Shown here in pieces: positions 20,965-30,096 of a stretch of DNA of 49,845 bases (positions within the stretch are counted from its first letter, which is position 1; each line of letters opens with the position of its first letter). The notes below the pieces were generated by a model. It was not told the DNA's origin. It was given only the letters and a program-made list of their open reading frames with translations, and searched no databases. Source of the DNA: a virus; IMG/VR virus record IMGVR_UViG_3300005617_000468, positions 1 to 49,845 of that record; one strand, given 5' to 3'. The translations under genes were made by a program, and so were the position numbers.

Positions 20965-21792
20965 ATGAGCTTCGGATTACAGGACTGCTGCCAAGTATGT
21001 CCAACTCCAGAGACGGTCTCGATACCGGGTTTGGAAGGGCCGCCGGGCACCGACGGCACCAACGGTACCAACGGCGTCAGCGCCTTCACCTTCACCACTG
21101 CCGACTTCGTTGTGCCACCTGCGGACGGTGCGACACCCGTAACTGTCGAAGTGGAAAACACAAGTTGGATGGCTGCCGGGGAGCCAATCTTCATTCCAGG
21201 CGGTCTGTTCTTTCTCGTTGACGCGATTATCGACAGCACCCATTTCAGCGTGGTCAGTCCTGATTGGGAAAGCAACACGCACGCTGGCGATACGATTTCT
21301 GCTGGTGAAAAGGTTTCCCCATCTGGTTGGCAGCCCGCCGTCACTCCACTGCCCGCTATCAACGCCGTCGTTAAGTACGCCAGCGGCACCGGACACGTCA
21401 TTACTGGTGCGGCGTTTGCCGAAGTCACGTTTGGAACCAGTGGCGCTGAGGAAATAACGCTGACAACCGCAGGTGCGTGGATGCTCTATGCGCGAGCACG
21501 CGTCGATTACACGGGTAGCACATTTGCTGCATCGCGCACCGTCAGCCTAAAGTTGCACAGGCAGAACAACACGCCAGGCGACGTGGCTAACGCTGCCACT
21601 GCGTTCAAGACTCGCGTCGTCACCGCTGAAACATCTACGGCCATCGACTTGGTTGTGCCGCCTGTGATGTATTCCACGGCTGGCGTGACCGACATCATTG
21701 AAATGATGGTGGCGATTGACACGGACCCATCTGGCGGCACGACGATTACCATTGTCGAGTGCGAGATTGTGGCCGTGTTCCTTCACGCTTGA
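20965..21792 (+). CDS. virion protein with collagen-like neck segment, 275 aa
   Basis: First gene of the rightward structural run. A short Cys-rich head (LQDCCQVCPTPE) is followed by collagen-type triplets GLEGPPGTDGTNGTNG at about 23-38. Next comes a repeated phage adhesion fold, AFTFTTADFVVPPADGATPV, VEVENTSWMAAGEPIFIPGG, often found next to collagen stalks in environmental phage fibres. The C-terminal 120 residues (ITLTTAGAWMLYARARVDYT... IVECEIVAVFLHA) look like a beta-sandwich head. Probably a decoration or fibre protein. A 5' AAAGG precedes the ATG. Confidence 0.7.
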   Translation: MSFGLQDCCQVCPTPETVSIPGLEGPPGTDGTNGTNGVSAFTFTTADFVVPPADGATPVTVEVENTSWMAAGEPIFIPGGLFFLVDAIIDSTHFSVVSPDWESNTHAGDTISAGEKVSPSGWQPAVTPLPAINAVVKYASGTGHVITGAAFAEVTFGTSGAEEITLTTAGAWMLYARARVDYTGSTFAASRTVSLKLHRQNNTPGDVANAATAFKTRVVTAETSTAIDLVVPPVMYSTAGVTDIIEMMVAIDTDPSGGTTITIVECEIVAVFLHA

Positions 21793-21880
21793 CGGGGACG
21801 CCCGCTCCTTCACAATTCGCAGCGACGTTGGTTTAACAGCCCAACGCCGCCGCTAAACAAAGCATTGGAAACACAACGCT

Positions 21881-22030
21881 ATGCCTAAAAGAATCTCCCT
21901 CGTTGGCCGCACTTTTACAAGGCTTGAAGTCGTCGCTGATGCGCCAATCCATGTTGACGCTGCTGGAAGGAAGTACGCGCAAAGCCAGTGTAAGTGCCTT
22001 TACAGCGCCGTTGAAACAGCGGATAAGTGA
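21881..22030 (+). CDS. remnant of an HNH/AP2-type mobile protein, 49 aa
   Basis: MPKRISLVGRTFTRLEVVAD followed by KYAQSQCKCLY matches the first 45 or so residues of phage HNH/AP2-domain endonucleases ('LVGxxFGRLTVV...xCxCxCG'), after which the frame stops; no HNH or AP2 domain follows. It ends in a GTGA overlap with the next gene. Either a decayed homing gene or a small protein co-opted for translational coupling. Confidence 0.55.
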   Translation: MPKRISLVGRTFTRLEVVADAPIHVDAAGRKYAQSQCKCLYSAVETADK

Positions 22031-24042
22031 GTGGATTGGCTGATAAAGTAAATTACCTGTTTGATTCGGTTGCCGCGTTCCCAGACGGGATGAACTCTGG
22101 GATGCTCCCTTCCCAGCTTCCTCGCACGCAGTTGGCCTATGCCACGAATGTTAGCGTACGCGGGGGATATGCTACTCCTCGCGCACCGAATCGCAAGTTG
22201 GCATTGGATTGGGGAGGCGACGCGGTTTTGCAGTCGCGTCAACAGAACGCAAGATTTCAAGGCAGCGCCTACTACCGCGCCGACTCCGGCCAAGGCTCGA
22301 TCATCGCGTCCATCGGCGGGCGCCTGTTCCAGTTCACGCCCGCGGCTAAGAGCGCGTCGGTCCGCGAAATCACCATCGCCCACAACACCATCGTTGACGT
22401 GGGCTTCGCCGTGCCGGCCATCGGCGCGACCGTCACCATCACTGTCCTGTCCACGGCGAACCTCGCCGCCAATTACGAAATCCGCATCGGCAACCACAAT
22501 TACCTCATCGTGTCGGTGGACAGCGCGACCGTGCTCACGGTCGAGAACATCGACGATCCTGGCCCGCTCGTCGCTGCTGGCGCCGTCCTCACCTTCTGGG
22601 ACGTGAACCCCGCCTCGCGCACTCAAGCGTGGCTTTGGCAGGCCGAGAAGTGGATGATTATTAACGACGGCCAAAGCGTGCCCATCTTCTTCGACGGCGC
22701 GACCAGCCGACGCTCCGTGCTCGTCGGCGCAAACCCCGAGCTTCCCATCGCTCGCATGGGCACCTACTGGCTTGGGCGCGTGTGGCAGGCCGGTCCCGAT
22801 GGGCGCACCTTCATCGCTGGCGATGCCGTTGGCGGTGCGAGCGGTACAGCAGCATACCAGTTTCGCGACGCCGTCCTGCACGTCGCCGAAAATACCTACC
22901 TCGCCTCGAACAAGGTCTTTTACGTCCCCGGTAACGTGGGCGAAATCACCGCCATTCGCGGCGTGCCCACCCTCGACGCGTCCCTTGGTCAAGGCCCAGT
23001 GCAAATCCTCACGCCTGAAATCGTCTTCTCCTGCAACGCGCCCACCGTGACCGCCGACTGGGCGACCGTCACCAACCCCATCCTGACCGTGTCGCAGGTC
23101 GAAAGCGGTGGCCTATCCCAATACAGCACCGTGGTCGCGAAGGGCGACCTCTGGTATCGCGGCACCGTCGGCATCTGGTCGCTCATCCTTGGCCGACGCG
23201 ACTTCGCCACCTGGGGCAACGTGCCCATGAGCCGCGAAGTATCCAACGTGCTCGACAAGGACGACCCGGCATTGCTCCAGTACTCCAGTGCCGTCGTGTT
23301 CGACAACCGCTTGCTAATGACCGTCTCGCCTGTGTTCACTCAGCACGGCGTCCTGCATCGCGGCTGGGTCGCGCTCAATTTCGATCTGATTAGCTCGCTT
23401 CGAGGTAAAGCGCCGACAGTGTGGGAGAGCGTTGATACTGGCATCAGCGTCCTTCAATTTGTCAAAGGCCGATTCAACGACATAGAGCGGTGCTTCCCAT
23501 TCGTGCTCAATGCGGCGCAGGAGATTGAGCTTTGGGAAATCCTGCCGTCTGAGACTGATGTCATCGAGGACAACGACCAGACGCCCATCATCTGGTCGCT
23601 GGAGACCGCTGCGCTGGATTTCCACAACGCCGATCCGCGCCATTTCATCAATCGACTCGAAGATGGTGAAGGATATTTCTATGATGTGCGCGGGCGAGTG
23701 GATGTGACTGTCTATTGGCGAGCAGACGAGTATCCGTGTTGGAATTTATGGACGCGGTTCTCTCTTTGCGCTGCGCTTGCCTCTTGCGGCGTCGATCCGC
23801 TCACTGGATGCAGTCGAATCAATAACGTTCCATCTCAGATTCGTGATCCAATCGGCTTTGGCAAGCCCGAGTCACTATGCGACGAGATTAATGACAGACC
23901 GCTAACAGATGGTCGGCGCATTCAGTGGCGCTTTTTGTTGCAAGGGCATTGCCGATTCTTCGGCGCTTCGTTCATGTCGTCGCTTGTGCCCATGCCCAAA
24001 TTTGCTCGCCCTTTGTGTACTTTGCAGGAAGACTCACAGTAG
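22027..24042 (+). CDS. large virion structural protein, 671 aa
   Basis: GTG 22027 in a GTGA overlap. Beta-rich protein with no signal peptide. The N-terminus (VNYLFDSVAAFPDGMNSGML, RTQLAYATNVSVRGGYATPR) matches a recurrent class of phage virion proteins that begin with a 'MNSGxxPxxLPxxQLAxAxNVTVRGGxxxxRP' signature. An inserted beta domain at about 115-190 (TVTITVLSTANLAANYEIRI) resembles the fibre fold of the preceding gene, and the rest resembles a propeller or sandwich (LWYRGTVGIWSLILG). The last 50 residues are Cys-containing. Likely a tail or neck structural protein; exact role not determinable. Confidence 0.7.
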   Translation: MSGLADKVNYLFDSVAAFPDGMNSGMLPSQLPRTQLAYATNVSVRGGYATPRAPNRKLALDWGGDAVLQSRQQNARFQGSAYYRADSGQGSIIASIGGRLFQFTPAAKSASVREITIAHNTIVDVGFAVPAIGATVTITVLSTANLAANYEIRIGNHNYLIVSVDSATVLTVENIDDPGPLVAAGAVLTFWDVNPASRTQAWLWQAEKWMIINDGQSVPIFFDGATSRRSVLVGANPELPIARMGTYWLGRVWQAGPDGRTFIAGDAVGGASGTAAYQFRDAVLHVAENTYLASNKVFYVPGNVGEITAIRGVPTLDASLGQGPVQILTPEIVFSCNAPTVTADWATVTNPILTVSQVESGGLSQYSTVVAKGDLWYRGTVGIWSLILGRRDFATWGNVPMSREVSNVLDKDDPALLQYSSAVVFDNRLLMTVSPVFTQHGVLHRGWVALNFDLISSLRGKAPTVWESVDTGISVLQFVKGRFNDIERCFPFVLNAAQEIELWEILPSETDVIEDNDQTPIIWSLETAALDFHNADPRHFINRLEDGEGYFYDVRGRVDVTVYWRADEYPCWNLWTRFSLCAALASCGVDPLTGCSRINNVPSQIRDPIGFGKPESLCDEINDRPLTDGRRIQWRFLLQGHCRFFGASFMSSLVPMPKFARPLCTLQEDSQ

Positions 24043-24044
24043 TT

Positions 24045-24611
24045 ATGGCACGCACACCAAGCTCTTATATTTGTCAGCTTTGCGGCAAATGCTTCATGGC
24101 TGATTGGAAGAATCCGAAGTACTGTTCTCATGTGTGCGCGGCAAAAGCGACGATAGGTAAAGTCGGCGCTGAACACCCTCAATGGAAAGGCGGGCGAAGA
24201 CTTACGCATTGGGGATACATTGACGCGTGGACAGGGCCAAACACAGCGGAGCGCGAACACCGCATTTTAGCTGAACGTGCGTTAGGTCATCCGTTGCCAG
24301 ATGGAGTGGTCGTTCATCATTTCGATGAAAACAAGGCGCATAACGCTCCCGGCAACTTGGTAATTTGCCAAGACAATGCCTACCACAAATTGCTGCATGC
24401 TCGAAAGCGCCGATTGGACGATACCGGGTCGTTCGATTTGAAGCGGTGTCGTGTGTGCAAAGTCGTGAAGGCTGTGTCGGCTTTCTCTGGCGCTAAATTG
24501 GAGTGGGACGGCAAACGTAGCGCCTGCAAGGAATGCGATAACGCTAGAAACCTTGCGTACTATTATCAGGCGCGAGCGAAAGGCAAAGCGTGGGCACTCC
24601 GACACACGTAG
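24045..24611 (+). CDS. HNH homing endonuclease with zinc fingers, 188 aa
   Basis: ATG 24045, 2 bases after the upstream stop. The N-terminal finger has C10, C13, C27 and C31 (ICQLCGKCF, KYCSHVCAAK). The HNH core is AEREHRILAERALGHPLPDG, then VVVHHFDENKAHNAPGNLVI, with H91-H92, N100/N104 and H114/H118. A second four-Cys finger follows: CRVCKVVKAVSAF and ACKEC. This is a typical free-standing phage HNH enzyme, inserted between two virion genes. Its 3' end overlaps the next gene by 22 bases. Confidence 0.85.
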   Translation: MARTPSSYICQLCGKCFMADWKNPKYCSHVCAAKATIGKVGAEHPQWKGGRRLTHWGYIDAWTGPNTAEREHRILAERALGHPLPDGVVVHHFDENKAHNAPGNLVICQDNAYHKLLHARKRRLDDTGSFDLKRCRVCKVVKAVSAFSGAKLEWDGKRSACKECDNARNLAYYYQARAKGKAWALRHT

Positions 24612-26548
24612 AATGCTTTGAGGGTCCAGAGTGTTGCCCTGTTCCAGCGCCGCCGTTTTACACACAGGGCAGAGTTTACGCGTCCGATCAAGTTGGATTT
24701 CTATTGCAGTGCCCAAGTGGATTCTCGTGTGACGCGGGCGCATACCCACATCCCATAGTTATTCCAAAGGGCGCGATTCCCTTCACACCGCCGACGGGCA
24801 TGAATCCTTTGCGCTTTACGTGTTGTGATGGCGTAATTGCGATTAGGTATTTAGCCGACGGATTTACACAACAAGAGTTTGACCAAGCGGCACAAAGTAT
24901 CGCCAATGAAGCCGCCGAACACCTCGCGCTCTGCGAAGCCGCCGCTTACAACGCGCAGCACGCCCGCCAGAACCCGAACTGCGTCATCTCCACGCCCGGC
25001 ACGTTGCCCGAAGCCTTCTCCGGCACCGACTACTTGGCGACCTTGGAACAGTCCGGCGCACTCGCGCCCGTCGTGTGGACGGTGGTTGGCGGCACTTTGC
25101 CTGGTGGCTTGAGCCTGTCCGCTGATGGTGTCATTTCCGGTATGCCGATGGTGTCGGGGCTGTTCACGTTCGTTGCGCAAGCCACAGGCGCAGCCGAACC
25201 CGTCACAGGCAGGCGTCTTGTGTGCAAGCGCGTGTTCCGGCTCACCGTCTCGACTGACGTGCCCTGCGACCTCGGCGTCAGCGACAACACCAGCTTCGGC
25301 GACCGCGCCCTGAACACATTCGACTCCACCGCCACCGTTCAGTGGACGAGCCTGAAGATCGGCACCTACACCGTGCAATACGTCAGCGGCGGTGTCGCCT
25401 CCAACTTTCCGGTGCTCGGCTCCGGCCCTTCGTCGCCGTGGCTGGTCAACCCGCAGTTCTTCGCCGGGCCGCCCGACAGCAACGCCCAGCTTGTCCATGA
25501 CGGCACCACGCGCCTTGAACTGCCTTGGGGCAAGTGCGCCGAAGCCTCCTTGGCCGATCTCGAAGCCAACTTCGACGGCAACGCCGTGGGCTGTGGCACC
25601 GCAGGCGGGTTCTTGCCGCCACAGGGGCGCACCATCCAGTTCCAGAGCCTCGGCGCGACCATCTTCATCGACGTGCAGACCACCTGGGCACCCAACTCCG
25701 GCGCATCCAACTGGCGTCTCACGCGCATCCGCAAGCCCGCGCTCGACTACCAAGCGATGCAGCTTCGCATCGTCAATCTCGCGTCGGTGCTCACCAGCCT
25801 GACGCCATTCTCCGGCTGCGCCGCTGGTGCTGGCACCCTTTGGGATGGCACCTTTCCGGCGTTCGAGCCGAACCTTAACTACGTCAATTACGAGTGGCGC
25901 GTCACCAGCGGCTTTGCGCCGTTCCAGCTCAATAGCGCGCTCCTCGACACGCCCGCCGCCGTTAAGGTCTATCACGACACCGCTGGCCAAGCGACGCCCA
26001 CCGGATGTGCGTGGATTCTCGCCGTCACCTACCTCCACCCCGTCCAGGGCAACGTCGTCTCGTGGGTTGGCCTTGGCGGCGCTGGCTACGCGCCCGCTGG
26101 CACCTTCGTCTTATCCTCCGACGTGGTCGGCTGGACGATGTTCGGCAAGAAAACCGCGTGGCGAGTTGCCACGACCGTTGCGCTGCCAGCCAATACCCGC
26201 GTCCTAAATGTCCTCACCGCGAATGCCAACGGCGCGTTGCCTGCCATCGACGGCATCGCCTTGTCCGTCGCCGACCGCGTCTTGGTCAAGGACGAGGCGA
26301 CGGGCGCAAACAACGGCAGCTACGTCGTCACCTCCCTTGGCAGTGGCGGTACGCCTTGGGTGCTTACGCGTTCCGCCGACCTCGATACCAGCGCCGAAAT
26401 GTTGCGCGGCATCTTCGCCCCCGTCACCGACGGCCTCACGCTCGCCGGCTCCCACTTCCGCCTCGTCACCAACGGCGTCATCACGCTCAACGCGACCGCT
26501 CTGTCCTTTACCGCCATCGCGCCCACCATCGCCGTCGAGGAGTATTGA
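24590..26548 (+). CDS. multi-domain virion/fibre protein with Ig-like domain, 652 aa
   Basis: GTG 24590 with AAGG 6 bases upstream. The N-terminal 130 residues are Cys-rich (ECFEGPECCPVPAP, FSCDAGAYPH). Residues about 135-215 form a putative Ig (He_PIG-type) domain: PGTLPEAFSGTDYLATLEQS ... LPGGLSLSADGVISGMP. The C-terminal 110 residues carry a domain common in phage tail fibres: ALPAIDGIALSVADRVLVKD, ANNGSYVVTSLGSGGTPWVL, TRSADLDTSAEM. It is followed by a strong terminator. Probably an adhesin or fibre protein. Confidence 0.7.
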   Translation: MGTPTHVECFEGPECCPVPAPPFYTQGRVYASDQVGFLLQCPSGFSCDAGAYPHPIVIPKGAIPFTPPTGMNPLRFTCCDGVIAIRYLADGFTQQEFDQAAQSIANEAAEHLALCEAAAYNAQHARQNPNCVISTPGTLPEAFSGTDYLATLEQSGALAPVVWTVVGGTLPGGLSLSADGVISGMPMVSGLFTFVAQATGAAEPVTGRRLVCKRVFRLTVSTDVPCDLGVSDNTSFGDRALNTFDSTATVQWTSLKIGTYTVQYVSGGVASNFPVLGSGPSSPWLVNPQFFAGPPDSNAQLVHDGTTRLELPWGKCAEASLADLEANFDGNAVGCGTAGGFLPPQGRTIQFQSLGATIFIDVQTTWAPNSGASNWRLTRIRKPALDYQAMQLRIVNLASVLTSLTPFSGCAAGAGTLWDGTFPAFEPNLNYVNYEWRVTSGFAPFQLNSALLDTPAAVKVYHDTAGQATPTGCAWILAVTYLHPVQGNVVSWVGLGGAGYAPAGTFVLSSDVVGWTMFGKKTAWRVATTVALPANTRVLNVLTANANGALPAIDGIALSVADRVLVKDEATGANNGSYVVTSLGSGGTPWVLTRSADLDTSAEMLRGIFAPVTDGLTLAGSHFRLVTNGVITLNATALSFTAIAPTIAVEEY

Positions 26549-26631
26549 CAGCGCCCGCCGTCCGCCTCATGCTGCCCGCGCTGGTCTCCCCGGCCAGCCG
26601 TCCTAAACTCGGGAACCTTGGTGAAAAGTGG

Positions 26632-26664
26632 GCGCTCGCGATTGCATACCGCGGGCGCTCTTTT
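26632..26664 (+). terminator. rho-independent terminator
   Basis: Stem GCGCTCGCG (26632-26640) with CGCGGGCGC (26650-26658), one G-T pair, 9-base loop, followed by TCTTTT. It closes the segment ending at 26548; the next gene upstream of 26718 is an inserted homing endonuclease. Nothing else is evident in the 169-base gap. Confidence 0.65.
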
Positions 26665-26717
26665 GCTTTCGTTCGCGTTGCGGTTCTGTTGAAATCAGCG
26701 CATCGGATTCAGAGCCG

Positions 26718-27575
26718 ATGGAAGCCACAAATCAATTTGCACCTGCTCGCTCTTGTGAGACGGCACCCTGCCAGTCTTCTCTGAAACCTGAGCGGGCGGG
26801 TGTAACTTTCATTTATGCTTTGCGTGATCCGCGCACGTCGGCCGTTAGGTACATTGGGAAAGCTGACGACGTAGAGAAGCGCTTAATGGGCCACATTTAC
26901 GACTCCCGCCACGAAACGAACCGTAAAGCAAATTGGATTAAGCTGCTGCTGCGGCAAGGGCTAAAGCCAATTATCGAAGTCATTGACCAAGTAGCGCAAT
27001 CTGAGTGGATGCCAGTTGAGTCGGCCTACATAATTTTTTACAAGGAAGAAGGCGCAGACTTGCTAAACACAACGCTTGGTGGCGATGGTTGGGGCGCGGG
27101 CGAAGATCATCCTAAGTTTGGAAAGCGCCAATCGCCTGAGGCCATTGAGAAAATGCGTCAGACAAAGCTGGGCAAGAAGCTCTCTGTAGAAGCCCGCGCC
27201 AATATGAGTGCGGCTGGTAAACGAAGGAAGCCGCCGTCTGACGAAACACGGGCAAAGTTGAGTGCGGCGAGCGCTGGAAGAAAGTATTCCGTTGCGGCTC
27301 GTGCAAATATGAGTGCCGCACAGAGAAAGAGAAAGCATTCTCCCGCAACTCGCGCTAAAATCGGCGCGGCACAAAGAGGTAAGAAGCGTTCTCCCGAAGC
27401 CATCGCTAAAATTGTTGCAGCAAACACAGGCAAAAAGCGTTCTGACGCGATTCGCGCTAAAATGCGGGCAGCTTGGGTAATTCGGCGCGAACAAAATCGG
27501 TCGCTCGTTTTCCATTGTAAACCCACCGGAAAAGGGCCATTGGTAGTGACGTGGCAGCAGATGACATTATTTTAA
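26718..27575 (+). CDS. GIY-YIG homing endonuclease with NUMOD3 repeats, 285 aa
   Basis: The GIY-YIG domain runs from FIYALRDPRT (31-40) through VRYIGKADDVEKRLMGHIYD, with the Glu in the ESAYIIFYKEE helix. LLNTTLGGDGWGAGEDHPKF leads into about seven NUMOD3 units of 17-18 residues: GKRQSPEAIEKMRQTK, GKKLSVEARANMSAA, KRRKPPSDETRAKLSAA and so on, the DNA-binding half. The start is ATG 26718; the frame is open upstream but only this ATG precedes the domain closely. The 3' end overlaps the next virion gene by 25 bases. It is a paralogue of the protein at 39909-40673. Confidence 0.85.
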   Translation: MEATNQFAPARSCETAPCQSSLKPERAGVTFIYALRDPRTSAVRYIGKADDVEKRLMGHIYDSRHETNRKANWIKLLLRQGLKPIIEVIDQVAQSEWMPVESAYIIFYKEEGADLLNTTLGGDGWGAGEDHPKFGKRQSPEAIEKMRQTKLGKKLSVEARANMSAAGKRRKPPSDETRAKLSAASAGRKYSVAARANMSAAQRKRKHSPATRAKIGAAQRGKKRSPEAIAKIVAANTGKKRSDAIRAKMRAAWVIRREQNRSLVFHCKPTGKGPLVVTWQQMTLF

Positions 27576-28105
27576 GAACTGCGGTTTCGCCGTTTCCTCC
27601 AGGGTATTGCCCGAGCAGCCAACAGCAATTTGCAAACGACATAGCGGCGGCGCTTGAGGTTTTCCTGCCAAATGACTTCGGCTTCATTGTTATTTCGTCG
27701 TCGCAGCCTACGGTTGAACAACGGTCGCGCATTTGGGCAAAAGTGGATGCCTCAACTGGCGTTATCGTTGGCTTCTATACTTGGAATTTGATTGTGGGGG
27801 CTTGGGTGAAAAATCACTGGGGCGCTGGTGTTGCTCCCACGAATCTGCGCCAGATTTATGTTGGTTCTGCGCTGTCGCTGGAGACGTTTGACGGCGGTCA
27901 GTCAGGCACAGTCAGTCAAAGCACAGGTCCATTTTGGCAGATTGATAGCGCCTTTTCCGACAAGTGGCCCTTGGGCGTGGGCGCACTCATCGCCGCACCC
28001 CTCGCCACTTTGAGCGTGTTCGACGATGCTACGCCGGGCGTGCCGGATGCAATCGGCTGCTATTTTATTCGACCAACCACACGCATTTGGGACGTTGCAA
28101 CATGA
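27551..28105 (+). CDS. virion-associated hypothetical, 184 aa
   Basis: GTG 27551 overlaps the homing endonuclease by 25 bases; no later start keeps the conserved N-terminus AVSPFPPGYCPSSQQQFAND. The rest reads as a compact beta-rich protein (FIVISSSQPTVEQRSRIWAK, TGVIVGFYTWNLIVGAWVKN). Environmental phage virion clusters often contain proteins of this type beside fibres. No function assigned. Confidence 0.65.
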   Translation: MAADDIILRTAVSPFPPGYCPSSQQQFANDIAAALEVFLPNDFGFIVISSSQPTVEQRSRIWAKVDASTGVIVGFYTWNLIVGAWVKNHWGAGVAPTNLRQIYVGSALSLETFDGGQSGTVSQSTGPFWQIDSAFSDKWPLGVGALIAAPLATLSVFDDATPGVPDAIGCYFIRPTTRIWDVAT

Positions 28106-29145
28106 CCTTCGGCGAACTTCGACAAACGCGGGCGTCAGACGTAGTGGGCGTCTGCTCGAACAAGGAGACGTTTCGCGCCCTGACCAATGAGGCCACCTCT
28201 CGGCTGATGACGAGGGGGAACTTTTGGGCGACCGTCACGAAGCTGCGCACCTGCGTCCGGTGCCGCGCCATCGTATGGCCTCGCGCCGTTGACACCGTGC
28301 TCGCGACCAACATTTGCGGCACGCCTGTCGCAAACAGCGGTTACTGGTATCAATTCCTTCCGATGAACGGTGCGGACTTCGGCAGCTTGCGCGGCTGGGG
28401 CACATTCGGCGCAGGTGGCATCGGGCGCGGTAGCTGCGGCAACGTTGTCATCCTGCACGACGGACCTGTGCCGGTGCAGGCGCAGTTGACGTGCGGCAAC
28501 CCGCGTTACATTCGCGCCTTCGCCTCCTATCAAGCTGACCTCGGCAAGCATATCATCATCTTTGGCATCGACGATAACGGGCAAGTCATAATGACGAAGC
28601 GGGATGACGGCACATGGCAGCCCGGCGTCCAGCTCACGCTCGCGTCGCCCTTCGTCGGCACGCCCTTCCTTGTGCGCGAAGTGACCCGCGTGCTTAAGGA
28701 CGCGACGATGGGTCCGGTGCGTCTCTATGCCTATGACGCCGTCCACGACGTAATGGAGGACATGGCTTACTACGCGCCTAGCGAACGGTCGCCCGCCTTC
28801 TTGCACAGCACCATTCGCGGTCTGCGACGCGTCACGCTCGCAGGCGTCTCCAATTGCAACGGCCTCACCAGTATCGAGGCGCTCGTCAAGCTGCGCTTCA
28901 TCGCCGTCGAGACCGACGACGACGAGGTGCTCATTCCGAATTGGACCGCGCTCAAGCTGATGATGTTGTCCATTCGCGCCGAGGACGCAGGCAGCACCAG
29001 CGAAGCGCTCGCGCTACAGGCGCGCTCTGTCCACGAACTGAACCTTGAGCTTCGGTTGCATGTGCCCGAGGACCAAATTCCCATTGCCATCGAGCCGTTC
29101 GGCAGCGCGACGCCCCGCAGCGTCGGGGTCGGTTGCCTCGTTTAG
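28102..29145 (+). CDS. virion structural protein, 347 aa
   Basis: Start ATG 28102 in an ATGA overlap. The N-terminal segment MTFGELRQTRASDVVGVCSN, then ATSRLMTRGNFWATVTKLRT, matches phage proteins that pair with the preceding 184-aa class in tail or neck operons. The middle is beta-rich, and the C-terminus has helices (STSEALALQARSVHELNLEL). No enzymatic motif. A head-tail connector or tail-tube role is possible but unproven. Confidence 0.65.
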   Translation: MTFGELRQTRASDVVGVCSNKETFRALTNEATSRLMTRGNFWATVTKLRTCVRCRAIVWPRAVDTVLATNICGTPVANSGYWYQFLPMNGADFGSLRGWGTFGAGGIGRGSCGNVVILHDGPVPVQAQLTCGNPRYIRAFASYQADLGKHIIIFGIDDNGQVIMTKRDDGTWQPGVQLTLASPFVGTPFLVREVTRVLKDATMGPVRLYAYDAVHDVMEDMAYYAPSERSPAFLHSTIRGLRRVTLAGVSNCNGLTSIEALVKLRFIAVETDDDEVLIPNWTALKLMMLSIRAEDAGSTSEALALQARSVHELNLELRLHVPEDQIPIAIEPFGSATPRSVGVGCLV

Positions 29146-29148
29146 CCT

Positions 29149-30093
29149 ATGCCACGTTCATCCAGCACACGCACCGGAGACTTCAACTTCACGCCGTTGC
29201 CATTCACAGGCGGGACGCCGCCCTTCAACCTCAACGCCGCGCCACGCACCGGCCAAGGCCCGTTTGGGCTTGTGCCAGGAGCCATTGGCCTGCCGAACGT
29301 TTACAATGACGTGGCGGGCGCTTTCCCCGGCTTGAGCGGCAACCTCGGCAAGCTGTCGGCGACCATCGGCAGCGAGTTGTCAGGCGAACTCGACCCGGAG
29401 ACAATCGCCATGCTCCAGAACACGGCCGCGCAGTTCGGCATTGGCGCAGGCGTTCCGCTCAGCCCGTTCGTGGGTGCCAAGGGGCTGCGCCAGCTCGGGC
29501 TAACAGCCGAGGCGCAGAAATCCAAGGGCGCGGCTGACCTTCTCGCAGCGCTGCCGACCGTGGCGAAGACGCTGACGGTGTCGCCCGAGACGCAGCTTGA
29601 CGTGACCAATCGCAACGCGACCTTCAACGCCGCACCCGATCCGCAGGCCGCAGCACGCGAAGCCGAGCGCCTGTTCAACGCGTACTTGGCCAAGACGCAG
29701 CGCGGCGGCGGTGGTGGCATTTCTTATGGCGGTGGTGGCGGTGGCGCGCCGCGCAACCTGAATGCGCCCGCCAACTTCAACGCCGGTCCGTGGGCACCGT
29801 TCTCCGGCGACAGCGTGTGGGGCAGCATACCCACGACGCCTTACTATGCGGGCACTGGCATCAATTGGGGTGCTCAAGGCGGTGCGCCACAAGACTTGTG
29901 GAGCGGCACGCGTGGTGGCTTCCCCGGACCCGAAGGCGGCTCCTACGCGACACCGGGCGGCGGTGGCTTTATGGACTGGTTTAACGACCCGTTCATCGGC
30001 GGCGGTGCGGGCGCAGGCTTCGCTGGTGGCAACTGGGGCGATGACATGGCGTTGCAGCCCATCTATCCTGACTTCCCTGAGTGGGACTTCTGA
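29149..30093 (+). CDS. Gly-rich virion protein, 314 aa
   Basis: The N-terminal 150 residues hold a helical, Leu/Ala-rich core. The C-terminal half is low-complexity with poly-Gly runs (RGGGGGISYGGGGGGAPRN) and aromatic-acidic tail (YPDFPEWDF). Such Gly/aromatic segments suggest a flexible virion or ejection protein. It sits 3 bases after the previous stop and 3 before the next start, in the block before the giant internal protein. No family named. Confidence 0.65.
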   Translation: MPRSSSTRTGDFNFTPLPFTGGTPPFNLNAAPRTGQGPFGLVPGAIGLPNVYNDVAGAFPGLSGNLGKLSATIGSELSGELDPETIAMLQNTAAQFGIGAGVPLSPFVGAKGLRQLGLTAEAQKSKGAADLLAALPTVAKTLTVSPETQLDVTNRNATFNAAPDPQAAAREAERLFNAYLAKTQRGGGGGISYGGGGGGAPRNLNAPANFNAGPWAPFSGDSVWGSIPTTPYYAGTGINWGAQGGAPQDLWSGTRGGFPGPEGGSYATPGGGGFMDWFNDPFIGGGAGAGFAGGNWGDDMALQPIYPDFPEWDF

Positions 30094-30096
30094 CGC

